Positions 15,052 to 25,208 are shown, numbered from the stretch's first letter. The stretch: 47,475 bases of DNA from Clostridiales bacterium (GCA_020859995.1 JAJBVE010000231.1:1-47475), one strand, 5' to 3'. Notes: generated by a model not told the origin, from the sequence alone. Made by a program: numbers and translations.

Positions 15052-16722
15052 TTAGTTTCCAAAACAGCTTCCGCCGATGAATTCCCGGATCAGAGAATTG
15101 TTCGGAATGTCATCCGCGGGGATCGGCAGGAAATAATCCAGGAACTTTAAAAGCCGCCTGGCCTCCGCATATTCCGGCTCATCCGGGCGAATGGAGAAAA
15201 GCAGCGGCTCTACATACTGCTTCAGGACCGCCAGCTCGTAAATCAGTGTGGAATTAAACACATAATCCGCTGTTTCCTGGAATGGGAATATGTAGCTGGA
15301 CTCGCCGCGGCGGACAGAAGGCCACATATCGATCGTCTTCTGGGCACTCGCTCCACGGGTGCGCGCGTCGCGCACCATCCTGCGCAGCATGCGCCCGTCC
15401 GTCGTCGGGATCCGGTTGTGCTCGTCGATATTCAGCTGCGTAAGCGCGCTGATGTAAATTTTCACTTTAAGGCTTGCGTCCAGGCGGTAAGTCAGAGCAT
15501 CGTTCAGGCAGTGAATACCCTCGATGACCAGGATATCCTGCTCGCCAAGTGTCAGCGTATTTCCCTTGTATTCCCGTTTCCCGGTCTTAAAATTGAAAGT
15601 CGGAAGTTCTACTGTCTCACCATTGAGAAGAGAGAGCATGTCTTCGTTTAATTTCTCCACGTCGATCGCTTCGAGACATTCAAAATTGGGTTTGCCATCC
15701 TCGTCGATCGGTGTATGCTCACGCTCCACAAAATAATTGTCCGCTTCGATCGGATGAGGCTTTAGTCCGCAGACGGAAAGCTGTGTGGCAAGTCTGTGAG
15801 AAAATGTCGTTTTTCCGGAGGAGGACGGTCCCGCGATCAAAATCACGCGCTTCTGACCTGACGCGGCGATTTGGGCCGCCATCTGCGCGATCTTTTTTTC
15901 ATGATACGCTTCCTGGATCATGATCAGATCTTTCACCTGATGACTGGCAATGTAGGAATTCAGCGCGCCTACGGTCGGGATGCCAAGCTGCGCTCCCCAG
16001 GTGAGGGCGTCTTTCTGCGTCTGCCAGATTTTCTCCTGCGGGAAAAATTTTGCCAGCTTCCCCGGTTCCGCCTGTGATGGAAAGCAAAGCAAAAAACCAT
16101 CCTCAAACAGCTTCAGGTCAAAACAGGTCAGATAGGACGCGTCCGGCAGCATGTATCCATAAAAATAGTCTTCAAAGGTCTCCAGATTATAGATATTGAC
16201 CTTTGAGGAACGGCGGTAGCGGAACAATTCTTCCTTATCATACATCCGGTATCTGTGGAACCTTTCACAGGCTTCCCAGGTATCGATGGTGCTTTTGCGG
16301 ATCGGCGCGGCATCCTGGACAAGTGAACGCATATATGCCTTGACTTCATCCAGAAACTCCTGCGTCAGCGGAGCCTCCCCCTGCATCGTGCAGTAATAGC
16401 TTTCGCCCACGGAAAAATGGACGCTGACGCGCTCCAGCCGGCTGTTGTCGCCGACTGTGTGGTAAATGCTCTTGAGCATCAAAAGCACCAGCGAGCGCCG
16501 GTAAGTATCACATCCTGCCTTGTCCCTGAGTGTCAGAAAACGCGCCTGGCTGCCGTCCGCGGCCGCTTTTGTCAGCTCGCGCAGTCTCCCATCGGCATTT
16601 ACCAGCACAATGGGATAAGAGAAATCTTTCTGATGAGCATTCGCAATTTCACGGTAAGTCGTGCCCAGAGGATATTCTTCCGGGATTCCTTCTATATAGA
16701 TAGTGATATTTTTTTCGTTCAT
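15052..16722 (-). CDS. TGS-like domain plus uridine kinase / phosphoribulokinase family protein
   Basis: 556 aa. The N-terminus (about 1-65) resembles a TGS domain (EGIPEEYPLGTTYREIA). Residues about 70-240 look like the threonyl-tRNA synthetase second additional domain. The C-terminal half is a P-loop kinase of the uridine kinase family, with Walker A GPSSSGKT (298-305), EADNYF and VIEGIHCLND. The same fusion is widespread in Clostridia as a putative nucleoside kinase; its substrate is not established, with phosphorylation of uridine or cytidine inferred from the family. GGAGGAATGAATCT precedes the ATG. It stands between trmK upstream and rnpB downstream. Confidence 0.88.
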   Translation of the reverse strand: MNEKNITIYIEGIPEEYPLGTTYREIANAHQKDFSYPIVLVNADGRLRELTKAAADGSQARFLTLRDKAGCDTYRRSLVLLMLKSIYHTVGDNSRLERVSVHFSVGESYYCTMQGEAPLTQEFLDEVKAYMRSLVQDAAPIRKSTIDTWEACERFHRYRMYDKEELFRYRRSSKVNIYNLETFEDYFYGYMLPDASYLTCFDLKLFEDGFLLCFPSQAEPGKLAKFFPQEKIWQTQKDALTWGAQLGIPTVGALNSYIASHQVKDLIMIQEAYHEKKIAQMAAQIAASGQKRVILIAGPSSSGKTTFSHRLATQLSVCGLKPHPIEADNYFVEREHTPIDEDGKPNFECLEAIDVEKLNEDMLSLLNGETVELPTFNFKTGKREYKGNTLTLGEQDILVIEGIHCLNDALTYRLDASLKVKIYISALTQLNIDEHNRIPTTDGRMLRRMVRDARTRGASAQKTIDMWPSVRRGESSYIFPFQETADYVFNSTLIYELAVLKQYVEPLLFSIRPDEPEYAEARRLLKFLDYFLPIPADDIPNNSLIREFIGGSCFGN

Positions 16723-16810
16723 AGATTCATTCCTCCAAATCTGCGGTCTTCAAATCCGGGTAAACAAACTTTTTCGACCGACCTGCCATTTCGTCTTTCT
16801 TCCTTATATG

Positions 16811-17599
16811 TCACTGGCAGCGTTTCAATGCCTCTACTGTCAGCGTCAGCTTTCCCTGAATTTCATGTGTACGGGAAACGGCCGTCGGACTCTTTTGTGA
16901 GGAAAGAGTTTGCAGAATTCGTTCCTGTGTTGTTTTTTCCTTCAACAGATATTCCCGCAGCACAGGATGCCGTTTTTCCAAAAGTATAGGGCCAAATTCC
17001 ACGGCCAGTTTTTGGCTGATATCCGCCGATTTCGAAACAGTCCCCTGCTCTGCATCGGTCTCATCCGAAAAAGAATACAGCCGGAAACCCTCATCATTAG
17101 CTGCCGCCCGCAGCGTCACTCTCTGCCGGGCTTTCATCATCGGATAATATTTGCCGTCTTCGAAAATCATGTCTTCCTGCTCGATTTCCCAGCCGTTTTG
17201 CCACAACCAAAGGCGCACTCGTGAGACTTCCGACTGCGGCTGTAAAATCAATTCAGGCGTATTTGTCACATCAAACAGGTGTTTTCCATCTTGCAAAATT
17301 CGGGTGGTCAGCGCTCCGCCCATTCCGGCGATGACAATGCTTTGCACCTCTCCCTGGGAAAAAGCGGCCAGGCCGTCGCAAAGTCTCGTGGAAATACGGT
17401 CAGCAAGACCGTGCGCCCGGATGTGTTCCGCCGCCCGCTTAAGCGGTCCGGGATTGACATCCGCGGCGATCGCGCGGGGAATCACGTCCCTTTCTACAAG
17501 AGCAATGGGTATGTAAGCATGGTCCGTCCCGATATCCGCAAGGACCATCCCCGGCGTTACCATAGCGGCGACGGCCGAAAGTCGTTCTGATAATTTCAT
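16811..17599 (-). CDS. trmK: tRNA (adenine(22)-N1)-methyltransferase
   Basis: 262 aa. A SAM-dependent methyltransferase of the COG2384 family that makes m1A22 in tRNA. The SAM-binding motif I is VLADIGTDHAYIPIALV (about 19-35), then AADVNPGPL, and IVIAGMGG as the catalytic NPPY-like position. The C-terminal part is a coiled-coil-like extension. The start MKLSERL lies ten bases after the rpoD stop. The ribosome binding site GGAGTGAG sits in the end of rpoD, so the two are coupled, as in many Firmicutes. Confidence 0.92.
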   Translation of the reverse strand: MKLSERLSAVAAMVTPGMVLADIGTDHAYIPIALVERDVIPRAIAADVNPGPLKRAAEHIRAHGLADRISTRLCDGLAAFSQGEVQSIVIAGMGGALTTRILQDGKHLFDVTNTPELILQPQSEVSRVRLWLWQNGWEIEQEDMIFEDGKYYPMMKARQRVTLRAAANDEGFRLYSFSDETDAEQGTVSKSADISQKLAVEFGPILLEKRHPVLREYLLKEKTTQERILQTLSSQKSPTAVSRTHEIQGKLTLTVEALKRCQ

Positions 17600-17609
17600 T
17601 ATAATTGTC

Positions 17610-18677
17610 TCACTCCAGATAGTCCCGCAGCTTACGGCTCCGGCTCGGGTGGCGCAGCTTACGGAGGGCCTTTGCCTCAATCTGGCGGACGCGCTCCCGG
17701 GTCACATTGAATTCCCTGCCGACTTCCTCCAGGGTCCGCGGCTGTCCGTCTTCCAGGCCAAACCGCAGCGACAGCACCCTCTGCTCGCGCGGCGTCAGCG
17801 TGGAAAGGGCGTCCAACAGCTGCTCTTTGAGCACCGTCAGGGCGACCGCGTCTGCCGGCTGCGGAGCGTGCTCATCGCTGATAAAATCTCCCAGATGTGT
17901 TTCCTCCTCGTCCCCTACAGGGGTTTCCAGAGAGACCGGGTCCTGCGAGATTTTCAGAATCTCAGCCACTTTAGCCGGATCCATTCGCAGCTCTTCGGCG
18001 ATCTCTTCGGCGGAAGGCTCCCTGCCGAGCTTCTGCAAAAGCATGCGGGATGTACGCGTTACACGGTAAATACTCTCCACCATGTGTACGGGGATTCGAA
18101 TGGTCCTCGCCTGGTCGGCTATCGCCCTCGATATTGACTGACGGATCCACCAGGTAGCATAGGTACTGAATTTATAACCCTTGCGGTAATCAAACTTGTC
18201 CACCGCCTTCATCAGCCCTAAGTTTCCCTCCTGTACCAGATCGAGCAGCTGCATCCCGCGCCCGCAGTAGCGCTTAGCGATACTGACCACCAGGCGCAGG
18301 TTTGCCGCTGTCAGTCTGGCCCTGGCGTCCTCATCGCCCTCGCTCATCCGTTTTGCTAAAGACAGTTCCTCTTCCGCGCTAAGAAGTCCGACACGCCCAA
18401 TGTCTTTTAAATACATGCGGACCGGATCATCCATCGGCACGCCTTCCATGACCGCGTCGTAAATCGGCTGATCCTCGTTATAGTCGTCCGTTTCTTCCCC
18501 GGAATTTTCCAGATCCGGCAGATCTGTCCCATAGGAATCGAATTCCGCCCCAGAATTTTCCAGGTCCGGCATGTCCGCCCCATAGGAGTCAATTTCTTCC
18601 CCGGAATCTTCCAGATTCGGCAAATCCATCCCGCACTCGTCCAGGTACAATTCATTTTTTGCTGTTTCTGTATCCAT
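17610..18677 (-). CDS. rpoD: Housekeeping RNA polymerase sigma factor (SigA/RpoD)
   Basis: 355 aa primary sigma-70 factor. Region 1.2 begins at [12 protein letters not shown] (about 83). Regions 2.1-2.4 are complete ([45 protein letters not shown]). Region 3 follows (RIPVHMVE), and region 4.2 ends with [17 protein letters not shown]. The N-terminal region 1.1 is replaced by three acidic 17-residue repeats (residues 18-34, 35-51 and 52-68, pattern [11 protein letters not shown]-x-D-S-Y-G). It lies between dnaG and trmK, the classical macromolecular-synthesis arrangement. Confidence 0.97.
   Translation of the reverse strand: MDTETAKNELYLDECGMDLPNLEDSGEEIDSYGADMPDLENSGAEFDSYGTDLPDLENSGEETDDYNEDQPIYDAVMEGVPMDDPVRMYLKDIGRVGLLSAEEELSLAKRMSEGDEDARARLTAANLRLVVSIAKRYCGRGMQLLDLVQEGNLGLMKAVDKFDYRKGYKFSTYATWWIRQSISRAIADQARTIRIPVHMVESIYRVTRTSRMLLQKLGREPSAEEIAEELRMDPAKVAEILKISQDPVSLETPVGDEEETHLGDFISDEHAPQPADAVALTVLKEQLLDALSTLTPREQRVLSLRFGLEDGQPRTLEEVGREFNVTRERVRQIEAKALRKLRHPSRSRKLRDYLE
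18474..18626. repeat. 51-bp triplicated segment inside rpoD
   Basis: Three in-frame 51-base units encode the acidic 17-residue repeats at the sigma factor N-terminus. Copies differ mainly in third positions and a few Asp/Glu/Ser codons, so the triplication is not very recent. Confidence 0.8.
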
Positions 18678-18794
18678 TCAATTCCTGTCCTTATCACCTG
18701 GAAGGCAGCTTTTCCGCCTCTCCAGTTTCGATACGTTCTCGGTTTCACTGCGCATTCCGTATTAACATTTTTCCGTTTCGATATTTTTCCGTTT

Positions 18795-20582
18795 TTATTC
18801 TTTCCCGCGCGGCAGAGAAATATGCATCTTTCTCAAGTCCGCCATCCTTTTTCTGGATTCCATCATCAAATTCTGCAATCCCTGCAGATCCGTCAGATCC
18901 AGCTGAGATTTGCGCTGTTCTATCGAATTGCTGATAATCAGGCGGATCGAATCGGAAATCGCTTTTTCCTGTTCCTCGATGGTTTCTGTCGGGAGATCGG
19001 TATTAAAAATCTGTGCGACCTGCCGCTGCTGATCCGGCTCCGTAAAATGGTTCACGATACGCGCCGGGTTCAGCTGTTTCCCGGCCAGCTGGTCATAGAG
19101 CATCCCGGCCACTTCCCGGTAGATTCCATCCGTAAAGTCCTCAGGCTGAACAAAAGCGGATACTGTCGCGAACAATTCCGGATATTCGACCAGCCGGGTC
19201 AAAAGCAGCCGTTGGGATTTCAGGATACCGCTGTCCTTTCCGGCACGCTGTTCCCGCTCCACGGGCGGACGCGGCGCTGTGCGCACAGGTACTCCCTGCA
19301 TCAGATAATTCAGCACCATTTTGCGCATACCCTCATAAGAGGTCTGATAGCGGGCTACCACGGCCTCGATATAATTCTCCCGCTCAATCTCCAGCTCCAT
19401 TCCGGCGATTATGGCCGCGACTGCCTGGAAAAACCGGGTTTTGCTGTCCGGATCTTTCATATCATAAGACTTTTCCATCACTGAAAGTTCAAACAGGAAG
19501 CTGTTTTCCGCCTGATCAATCCGCTCACGAAACGCGTCTGTGCCATAGGTCTTGATAAATTCATCCGGATCCTTACAGGGATCCATGTGCAGCACGCGTG
19601 TGGATACGCCGGCTTCCTTCAGCATCGGAATCGCGCGCAAGGCCGCGCGGATGCCGGCCTCATCGCTGTCGTAGGTCAGAATCACCTCGTCCGTGTACCG
19701 TTTCAGGATCGTCGCGTGCTGGCTGGTCAGCGCTGTGCCCAGAGAGGCCACCGCGTTTGTAAAACCAGCCTGATGCATGGCAATCACGTCCATATACCCC
19801 TCGCATACCAGCAGATAATGCTCCTTTGAGGAACGGGCAAAATTCAGTCCGTATAGATTCCGGCTCTTGTCAAAAATCACCGTTTCAGGCGAATTCAGAT
19901 ATTTTGGCTTGCCGTCCCCCATCACCCGCCCGCCAAAACCGATGACCCTGTGGTTGGCGTCCATGATCGGAAACATGACACGGTTCCAGAATTTATCATA
20001 CATTCCCTGACGTTCGTTGACCTGCATCAGCCCCGACTCTTTCAGAAGCTGATCGGAAACTCCCTGTTTTTTCAGATAACGGTACAAAAGTGTACCGTCC
20101 GGCCCGGCAAAGCCAAGGCCAAAATGCTTCATGGTCTCATCGCTGAGGGCGCGGTTTTTCAGATACTCCATTCCCCGCTGCCCCTGTGGGGAGCGCAGCT
20201 GAAAATAATAAAATTTCGCGGCAGTTTTGTTCAGCTCCAGTACGCTGCTTTTCAGATCCCGTGCCCGCCTGGCTTCCTCGGAAAACTCCTGCTCTGGCAG
20301 AGAAATCCCCACGCGGTTCGCCAGGAACTGCACTGCCTCCGGAAATGTATAATTTTCATATTGCATGATAAAATTGAAAACGCTGCCTCCGGCTCCGCAG
20401 CCGAAGCAATAGTACATCTGCTTGCCGGGACTGACGGAAAAAGAGGGAGATTTTTCATTATGAAACGGGCAGAGCCCGAAATAATTATTTCCTCTGCGCT
20501 GCAGTCTCACATAGCCGGAAACCACGCTCACAATATCGTTCTGAAGACGGATCTCCTCGATCAGATCTTCTGAGTAAAACAT
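18795..20582 (-). CDS. dnaG: DNA primase
   Basis: 595 aa. Synthesises RNA primers at the replication fork with DnaB. The N-terminal CHC2 zinc ribbon is C38, H41, C59 and C62 (CPFH...CFGC). The TOPRIM core has LVCEGYMDVIAMHQAG and YDSDEAG. The C-terminal helical domain that contacts helicase follows from about residue 430. The start is MFYSEDL, preceded by AGGAGAGGTGCGGAA. A ten-residue upstream extension is not needed. It is followed by rpoD after about 117 bases. Confidence 0.97.
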   Translation of the reverse strand: MFYSEDLIEEIRLQNDIVSVVSGYVRLQRRGNNYFGLCPFHNEKSPSFSVSPGKQMYYCFGCGAGGSVFNFIMQYENYTFPEAVQFLANRVGISLPEQEFSEEARRARDLKSSVLELNKTAAKFYYFQLRSPQGQRGMEYLKNRALSDETMKHFGLGFAGPDGTLLYRYLKKQGVSDQLLKESGLMQVNERQGMYDKFWNRVMFPIMDANHRVIGFGGRVMGDGKPKYLNSPETVIFDKSRNLYGLNFARSSKEHYLLVCEGYMDVIAMHQAGFTNAVASLGTALTSQHATILKRYTDEVILTYDSDEAGIRAALRAIPMLKEAGVSTRVLHMDPCKDPDEFIKTYGTDAFRERIDQAENSFLFELSVMEKSYDMKDPDSKTRFFQAVAAIIAGMELEIERENYIEAVVARYQTSYEGMRKMVLNYLMQGVPVRTAPRPPVEREQRAGKDSGILKSQRLLLTRLVEYPELFATVSAFVQPEDFTDGIYREVAGMLYDQLAGKQLNPARIVNHFTEPDQQRQVAQIFNTDLPTETIEEQEKAISDSIRLIISNSIEQRKSQLDLTDLQGLQNLMMESRKRMADLRKMHISLPRGKE

Positions 20583-20747
20583 TTCCGCACCTCTCCTCTT
20601 TTCTTCCTGCATTTACCTGGGCATTTGCAGCCTTTCTTCCATATTGTTTCCCGGCTCACCCATGTCCGGCTCCCGGCAGAAGTAATTCGTGCAGCCGAAC
20701 TTTTTATAAGAAAAGCTGCCACATCATTCACAAAGTGTCCTCTGCAT

Positions 20748-21755
20748 TTATGCCTGCCAGGACTGCGGTACAAACAGTTCCTTGTATATCCGGATGGAGT
20801 ACAAATCCGTCATACCGGAAATATAATCGCAGACCACTCTCTCCTGCGGCTCACCGCGCAGTTTCATCAGATTCTGATATTCCTCCGGCAGCTGATCCGG
20901 GTGCGCGTTGTAATAGCGGTAAAGCTCCTGAATCATCCGCACCGCCTTGCCTTCCTCGCTTTTGGCCTCCGGGTTCAGATAGACACTGCGGAACATAAAA
21001 GCACGCAGATCGTGCATCGCCGTCTCCATCCCGGGCGACATTGTAATGCGATCCTGCCCTTCACTGTTTTCCACCACGTCATGGATCAGCGTGTTCAGCC
21101 GCTTCCTGGTGGTGTCCCCGATGATCCGTCGGCTCTCATCGGGAATATCTGACTCTTTGAGAATACCGGCGCGCTCCGCGTCGTCAATATCGTGATTGAT
21201 GTAAGCGATCTTGTCGCAATAGCGCACAACCTGGCCTTCCAGTGTAGAGGGATGTCCCGCCGTGCGGTGGTTGAGAATACCGTCACGCACCTCCCAGGTC
21301 AGATTCAGGCCTTCGCCTGTCTTTTCCAGCAGTTCCACCACACGCACACTCTGCTGATAATGCGCGAACCCATATGGGCAGACCTCATCCAACGCCCGTT
21401 CACCTGCATGACCGAACGGCGTATGCCCAAGATCATGGCCGAGGGCAATCGCGTCCACCAGATCCTCGTTGAGGCGCAAAGCTTTCGCGATCGTGCGGGC
21501 GAGCTGGGAAACCTCCAGCGTATGCGTCATCCGCGTGCGGTAATGATCCCCTTCCGGGATCAGAAACACCTGCGTCTTCTGTTTCAGGCGGCGAAATGCT
21601 TTGCTGTGGATGATCCGGTCACGGTCCCTCTGGTAAACAGTGCGGATGTCGCACTGAGGCTCCTCCCGATCCCGCCCCCTGCTCTGGTCGCTGAAGGAAG
21701 CATACGGGCTGAAGATCTGGTGCTCCAGTTCCTCCGTTTTTTCACGGATAGTCAT
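20748..21755 (-). CDS. dgt: Deoxyguanosinetriphosphate triphosphohydrolase-like (HD domain)
   Basis: 335 aa. An HD-domain dNTPase that converts dGTP (or dNTPs in this subfamily) to deoxynucleoside plus tripolyphosphate, and so tunes nucleotide pools. The metal ligands are H78 (RTRMTH), H107-D108 (LGHDLGH) and a later D in NHDIDD. AGAAGGTGGACAA precedes the ATG. A TATAAT at 21794-21799 is a possible -10 without a clear -35. It stands first in the dgt-dnaG-rpoD-trmK group, a conserved order in Clostridia. Confidence 0.93.
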   Translation of the reverse strand: MTIREKTEELEHQIFSPYASFSDQSRGRDREEPQCDIRTVYQRDRDRIIHSKAFRRLKQKTQVFLIPEGDHYRTRMTHTLEVSQLARTIAKALRLNEDLVDAIALGHDLGHTPFGHAGERALDEVCPYGFAHYQQSVRVVELLEKTGEGLNLTWEVRDGILNHRTAGHPSTLEGQVVRYCDKIAYINHDIDDAERAGILKESDIPDESRRIIGDTTRKRLNTLIHDVVENSEGQDRITMSPGMETAMHDLRAFMFRSVYLNPEAKSEEGKAVRMIQELYRYYNAHPDQLPEEYQNLMKLRGEPQERVVCDYISGMTDLYSIRIYKELFVPQSWQA

Positions 21756-21887
21756 TTGTCCACCTTCTTTCCTGATCTTTTGTCCCTTATCTCATTATAT
21801 GCCAGTCTGCGCGGATATTTCCACCTTTTTTCCGTATTTTCCCAAAATTTTATGTATTCTGCGGCAATTTCGCCAACAAATTCACTA

Positions 21888-24227
21888 TCATCCCTCAGCC
21901 TCTCCGCCGAAGGATATTATATATACCGGATTGAGCGCGTTCATCAGATGATAGCGGCCGGCCGGCCGGGCTTTTGCCGCGGAAATCTGGACGATATCGG
22001 CGTCCGCGATCTGCAGTTCCCTGATCAGGTCCGCTGCCTCAGCGATGCTCTCCAGCGTGACCGTATTGATCACGATACGCACTTTCGGGTTTTTCTCCAA
22101 CAGGGTTTCAATAATCGTTTTCATATTGCCAGAGCTGCCGCCGATAAACGCATGGGTCGGAGCCGGCAGATCTTCCAGTCCATCCGGGGCAACTGCGTGG
22201 ATCATCGTCACATTGGAAAGGCCAAACCGCCGGCAATTCTGCCGCATGACCTCCAGGGCATTCTGATTCCGTTCGATAGCGTAAACTGTCCCTTTGGTAC
22301 AGAGCCGCGCACACTCCACGGAGACAGAGCCGGTACCCGCACCCACGTCATATACGACCGAATCGTCCTTCAAACGCAGCTTCGCCACTGATAAAGCGCG
22401 GATTTCCTCCTTTGTCATAGGGACTTTTTCCGACCGCACAAACCGGTCATCCGGTATGCCAGGCGTAATGATCTGCCCCGCGGACGGATTTTCAAGCATC
22501 ATAATGCAAGGGCCGTCCGCGGACGGCTGATACTCCAGAAACTCGCCCGGCTCCCCAGCTTCAATCTGCTCTTGCGCATAGGAAAGATTGGAGCCGACTG
22601 TTACGCGTATTCCACGGATTTCTGCCGAATTCAGATCCTGGCAAAGCTCCCGGACACCTTTGGCCCCGCCGACCAGCAAAATAATTTTCGGGTATTTTTT
22701 TACATAATTGGTGATCGGAAGTTCCTTCCCATGGGCGCTTAAAAGCTTCGCGTCCTGCCAGGGGGTCGGAATCCTGCTGGCAAAATAGACGACAGAAGAA
22801 ATGCCGCAGAAATAATGGACTTCCTCTTCTTTAAACGTTTCAGCGATTCCCTTTGCGCCGCTGTAAAATCCCACATCCCCGGACATCAGAATCGCCGCGC
22901 GGCGGTACTGCGGATTGCGGGAGAGCCAGTCGTAAATCTTTTTCGCGTTATACTCCGGAATCATGACAGGGCAGCCCCTGTCTTCCCCGCACTCGCCTGT
23001 GACTGTCACTCGTTCTTCGGCCATCTGACTGCTCAGATTATGCCCGGAATCAGCCGGAAAACGGCTGCCGCCCGCCTGTTTCTTAAGTAGGCTGCGCGCG
23101 CAATCCAACATGCGTTCCGCTCCGAAAATCACCTGCGCCTTTTGTATTTCCCAGGCAGCTTCACAGGTCAGCGTTTGAGGCGTCCCCATGCCAATTCCGA
23201 TACAGCTGATCCGGCGTGGAATGTCGTCAATCACGGCGTCCGTACCGCAGCTCTCCACATGGTCTTCGCGGTCGGGAGCAGTTTTGTCTTTTTGCGATAC
23301 TTCCACGGACTGCATAGTCTCTGATTCTGCTAAATCTGGCGCAGCCGCATCTGCCCCTGAGGTCTCTTCGAGCATTTTTTTCACCACTGCATCCAGCCGG
23401 GTCTTCACTTCCTCCCATCCACATCCCGTCTCCTGCGGCCTGCGAATAACGACCGGCACAGCCTGACAGCCCCGTGCGGCCTCCATTTTTTCCGGAAATC
23501 CGCCGGAGGCCCCGGTTTCTTTGGTCACCAGATAGGCACAGCCTGTCTGGCGAAGCATTGCCATATTCATTTCCAGAGAAAACGGTCCCTGCATCGCGCA
23601 AATCTGTTTTCCTTCCAGACCGAGCGAGTGGCAGGAAGCCACGACTTCCGCGGAAGGGAGAACCCGCGCGAAAATGCGCGTAATATCCGAAATGGTTTCT
23701 GTAAACACATGCAGCTCTTTGCTGCCTGTCGTCAGGAAAATGCCTCCCTGGCGCGTCTCCAGATACTGCGCCGCCTCCAGTGCCGAACCGACATAGACCG
23801 GCGAAAAGGATCCTTCCGATAAATTCGCCTTATCCACCACGCCGCTCCGGGTGCATGTACTGTCCTCACGAAGATAACGGATATAGGGAACCTGCTCTTT
23901 TTGACAGGCTTCACGGATGTTTTTCGACACCTCGACCGCGTAGGGATGCGTCGCGTCCACCACCAGCACATAAGAAGCACTCCGCAGAAATTCACAAATC
24001 TGCTCCAGATTCATCCGGCCCTGATGTACTTCCATCTGGCAGCCATCCATCCTCGCGGCATCCTGTTTCTGCGGACGCAGCACCTCTTCTCCGTATTCCG
24101 TGGCAACACAAACCGTATGCGCAGCATGCCGCTCACACAGATAATCAGACACCTGGCGGCCTTCAATCGTCCCGCCGAAAATCAGAATGCTATTTTGTCT
24201 TTGATCGGAATTCTTTATATGATCCAT
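21888..24227 (-). CDS. Triple fusion CobK/CbiJ - CbiE - CbiT (cobalamin biosynthesis)
   Basis: 779 aa with three corrin-ring enzymes in one chain. Residues about 13-285 are precorrin-6A reductase (ILIFGGTIEGRQ, VVDATHPYAVEVSKN, TTGSKELHVF). An acidic linker follows (290-335). Residues about 339-590 are the CbiE C5-methyltransferase domain (CIGIGMGTP, LMSGDVGFYSGAKG). Residues about 596-779 are the CbiT C15-methylating decarboxylase (VPMTKEEIRALS, SAM motif DVGAGTG at 627-633). CbiE-CbiT fusions (CobL) are common; adding CobK in front is less so. The start is MDHIKN after AGGAGTGAG. A further upstream frame extension is not supported. No B12 riboswitch precedes it. Confidence 0.93.
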   Translation of the reverse strand: MDHIKNSDQRQNSILIFGGTIEGRQVSDYLCERHAAHTVCVATEYGEEVLRPQKQDAARMDGCQMEVHQGRMNLEQICEFLRSASYVLVVDATHPYAVEVSKNIREACQKEQVPYIRYLREDSTCTRSGVVDKANLSEGSFSPVYVGSALEAAQYLETRQGGIFLTTGSKELHVFTETISDITRIFARVLPSAEVVASCHSLGLEGKQICAMQGPFSLEMNMAMLRQTGCAYLVTKETGASGGFPEKMEAARGCQAVPVVIRRPQETGCGWEEVKTRLDAVVKKMLEETSGADAAAPDLAESETMQSVEVSQKDKTAPDREDHVESCGTDAVIDDIPRRISCIGIGMGTPQTLTCEAAWEIQKAQVIFGAERMLDCARSLLKKQAGGSRFPADSGHNLSSQMAEERVTVTGECGEDRGCPVMIPEYNAKKIYDWLSRNPQYRRAAILMSGDVGFYSGAKGIAETFKEEEVHYFCGISSVVYFASRIPTPWQDAKLLSAHGKELPITNYVKKYPKIILLVGGAKGVRELCQDLNSAEIRGIRVTVGSNLSYAQEQIEAGEPGEFLEYQPSADGPCIMMLENPSAGQIITPGIPDDRFVRSEKVPMTKEEIRALSVAKLRLKDDSVVYDVGAGTGSVSVECARLCTKGTVYAIERNQNALEVMRQNCRRFGLSNVTMIHAVAPDGLEDLPAPTHAFIGGSSGNMKTIIETLLEKNPKVRIVINTVTLESIAEAADLIRELQIADADIVQISAAKARPAGRYHLMNALNPVYIISFGGEAEG

Positions 24228-24491
24228 CTCACTCCTGCTTCCCTGATGCAATCTCTTTTCTCTGATACACAAATACGCCGCTGATTTTGCCGCGATTTTC
24301 ATTATTTTCACAAATAGATCATTCCGTGGCAAATAGTTTCATGTACCGATCATTACGAGACAAATCTTCGGGTATACAGCAGCTTTCGCCGCGTATCATA
24401 TACCTGTATCCGTAAACCGTCCACGATCTGACGCCGCCAGAATAAAACCGGCTTATTACCATCTGCCAAAACAGTGTACCCTGTCAGTTTT

Positions 24492-25208
24492 TCACACAAG
24501 CGCGCCCCACACCGCCGCTACCACAATCGCAGGCAGCATATTCGCCACCTTCAGTTTCCGCTCCCAGACCAGATTGACTCCGACGCAGAAAATCAGCATC
24601 GATCCAACCAGTGAAATACTATTCAGCGTCCCTTCCGTCATCAGCGGTGCCAGTACACTTGCGAGGAGTGTCACGGCTCCCTGAAAAATCCCCACCGGGA
24701 TTGCTGAAAAAATGCACCCTTTTCCCAGAGACGCCGTCATGACCATAATAATCAGAAAGTCCAGAATTGCTTTCATCATCAGTGTGGTCGGGTCACCCTG
24801 CATCCCATCCTGAATGGAGCCGACGATTGCCATAGCTCCAATGCAGACAGTGAAGGAAGCGGTCACAAAGGCACTGACAAAAGAGGCGTCGTCTCCATTG
24901 CCGCTCCTGCGTTTGAGCCACTCGCCAAACCGCTCGATGGCCTGTTCAATATTAAGCCCTTCTCCAACCAGCGATCCGATCGCGAAGCTGGCAATGATCA
25001 TCAGCGACCCTTGCGAGCTGACAGTCCCGTCAGTGACTGTCAGCATCTTTTCCAGAGTCCCCGCAATGCCAATAAACATCGTACAGATTCCCGTGGCTTT
25101 CATCAATGTCTCCTGCAGCCGGTCGTTCATCCGTTTTTTCCCGACCAGACCGAGCAGGCCGCCCGCCACGATAGCGGCCACATTTATCAGTGTTCCTGTT
25201 CCAACCAT
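24492..25208 (-). CDS. DUF554 family membrane protein (YdfK/YqgA-like)
   Basis: 238 aa, six or seven transmembrane segments, glycine-rich. Family hallmarks are MVGTGTLINVAAIVAGGLLG at the N-terminus, GSLVGEGLNIEQAIERFGEWLK in a central loop and CIGAMAIVGSIQDG. It is a putative transporter with no established substrate. AGGAAGGAAAA precedes the ATG. It sits between two cobalamin genes, but the family is widespread outside B12 loci, so a cobalamin role is not implied. Confidence 0.88.
   Translation of the reverse strand: MVGTGTLINVAAIVAGGLLGLVGKKRMNDRLQETLMKATGICTMFIGIAGTLEKMLTVTDGTVSSQGSLMIIASFAIGSLVGEGLNIEQAIERFGEWLKRRSGNGDDASFVSAFVTASFTVCIGAMAIVGSIQDGMQGDPTTLMMKAILDFLIIMVMTASLGKGCIFSAIPVGIFQGAVTLLASVLAPLMTEGTLNSISLVGSMLIFCVGVNLVWERKLKVANMLPAIVVAAVWGALV

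Noticed and set aside
21192-22391. Plus-strand 399-codon frame spanning dgt and the cobK fusion
   Set aside because: Crosses two recognised minus-strand genes and has no coherent domain.
24228-24491. Cobalamin riboswitch near the corrin genes
   Set aside because: No B12-box (GCCACTG-like) or associated core was found here or upstream of cbiG and cobJ.
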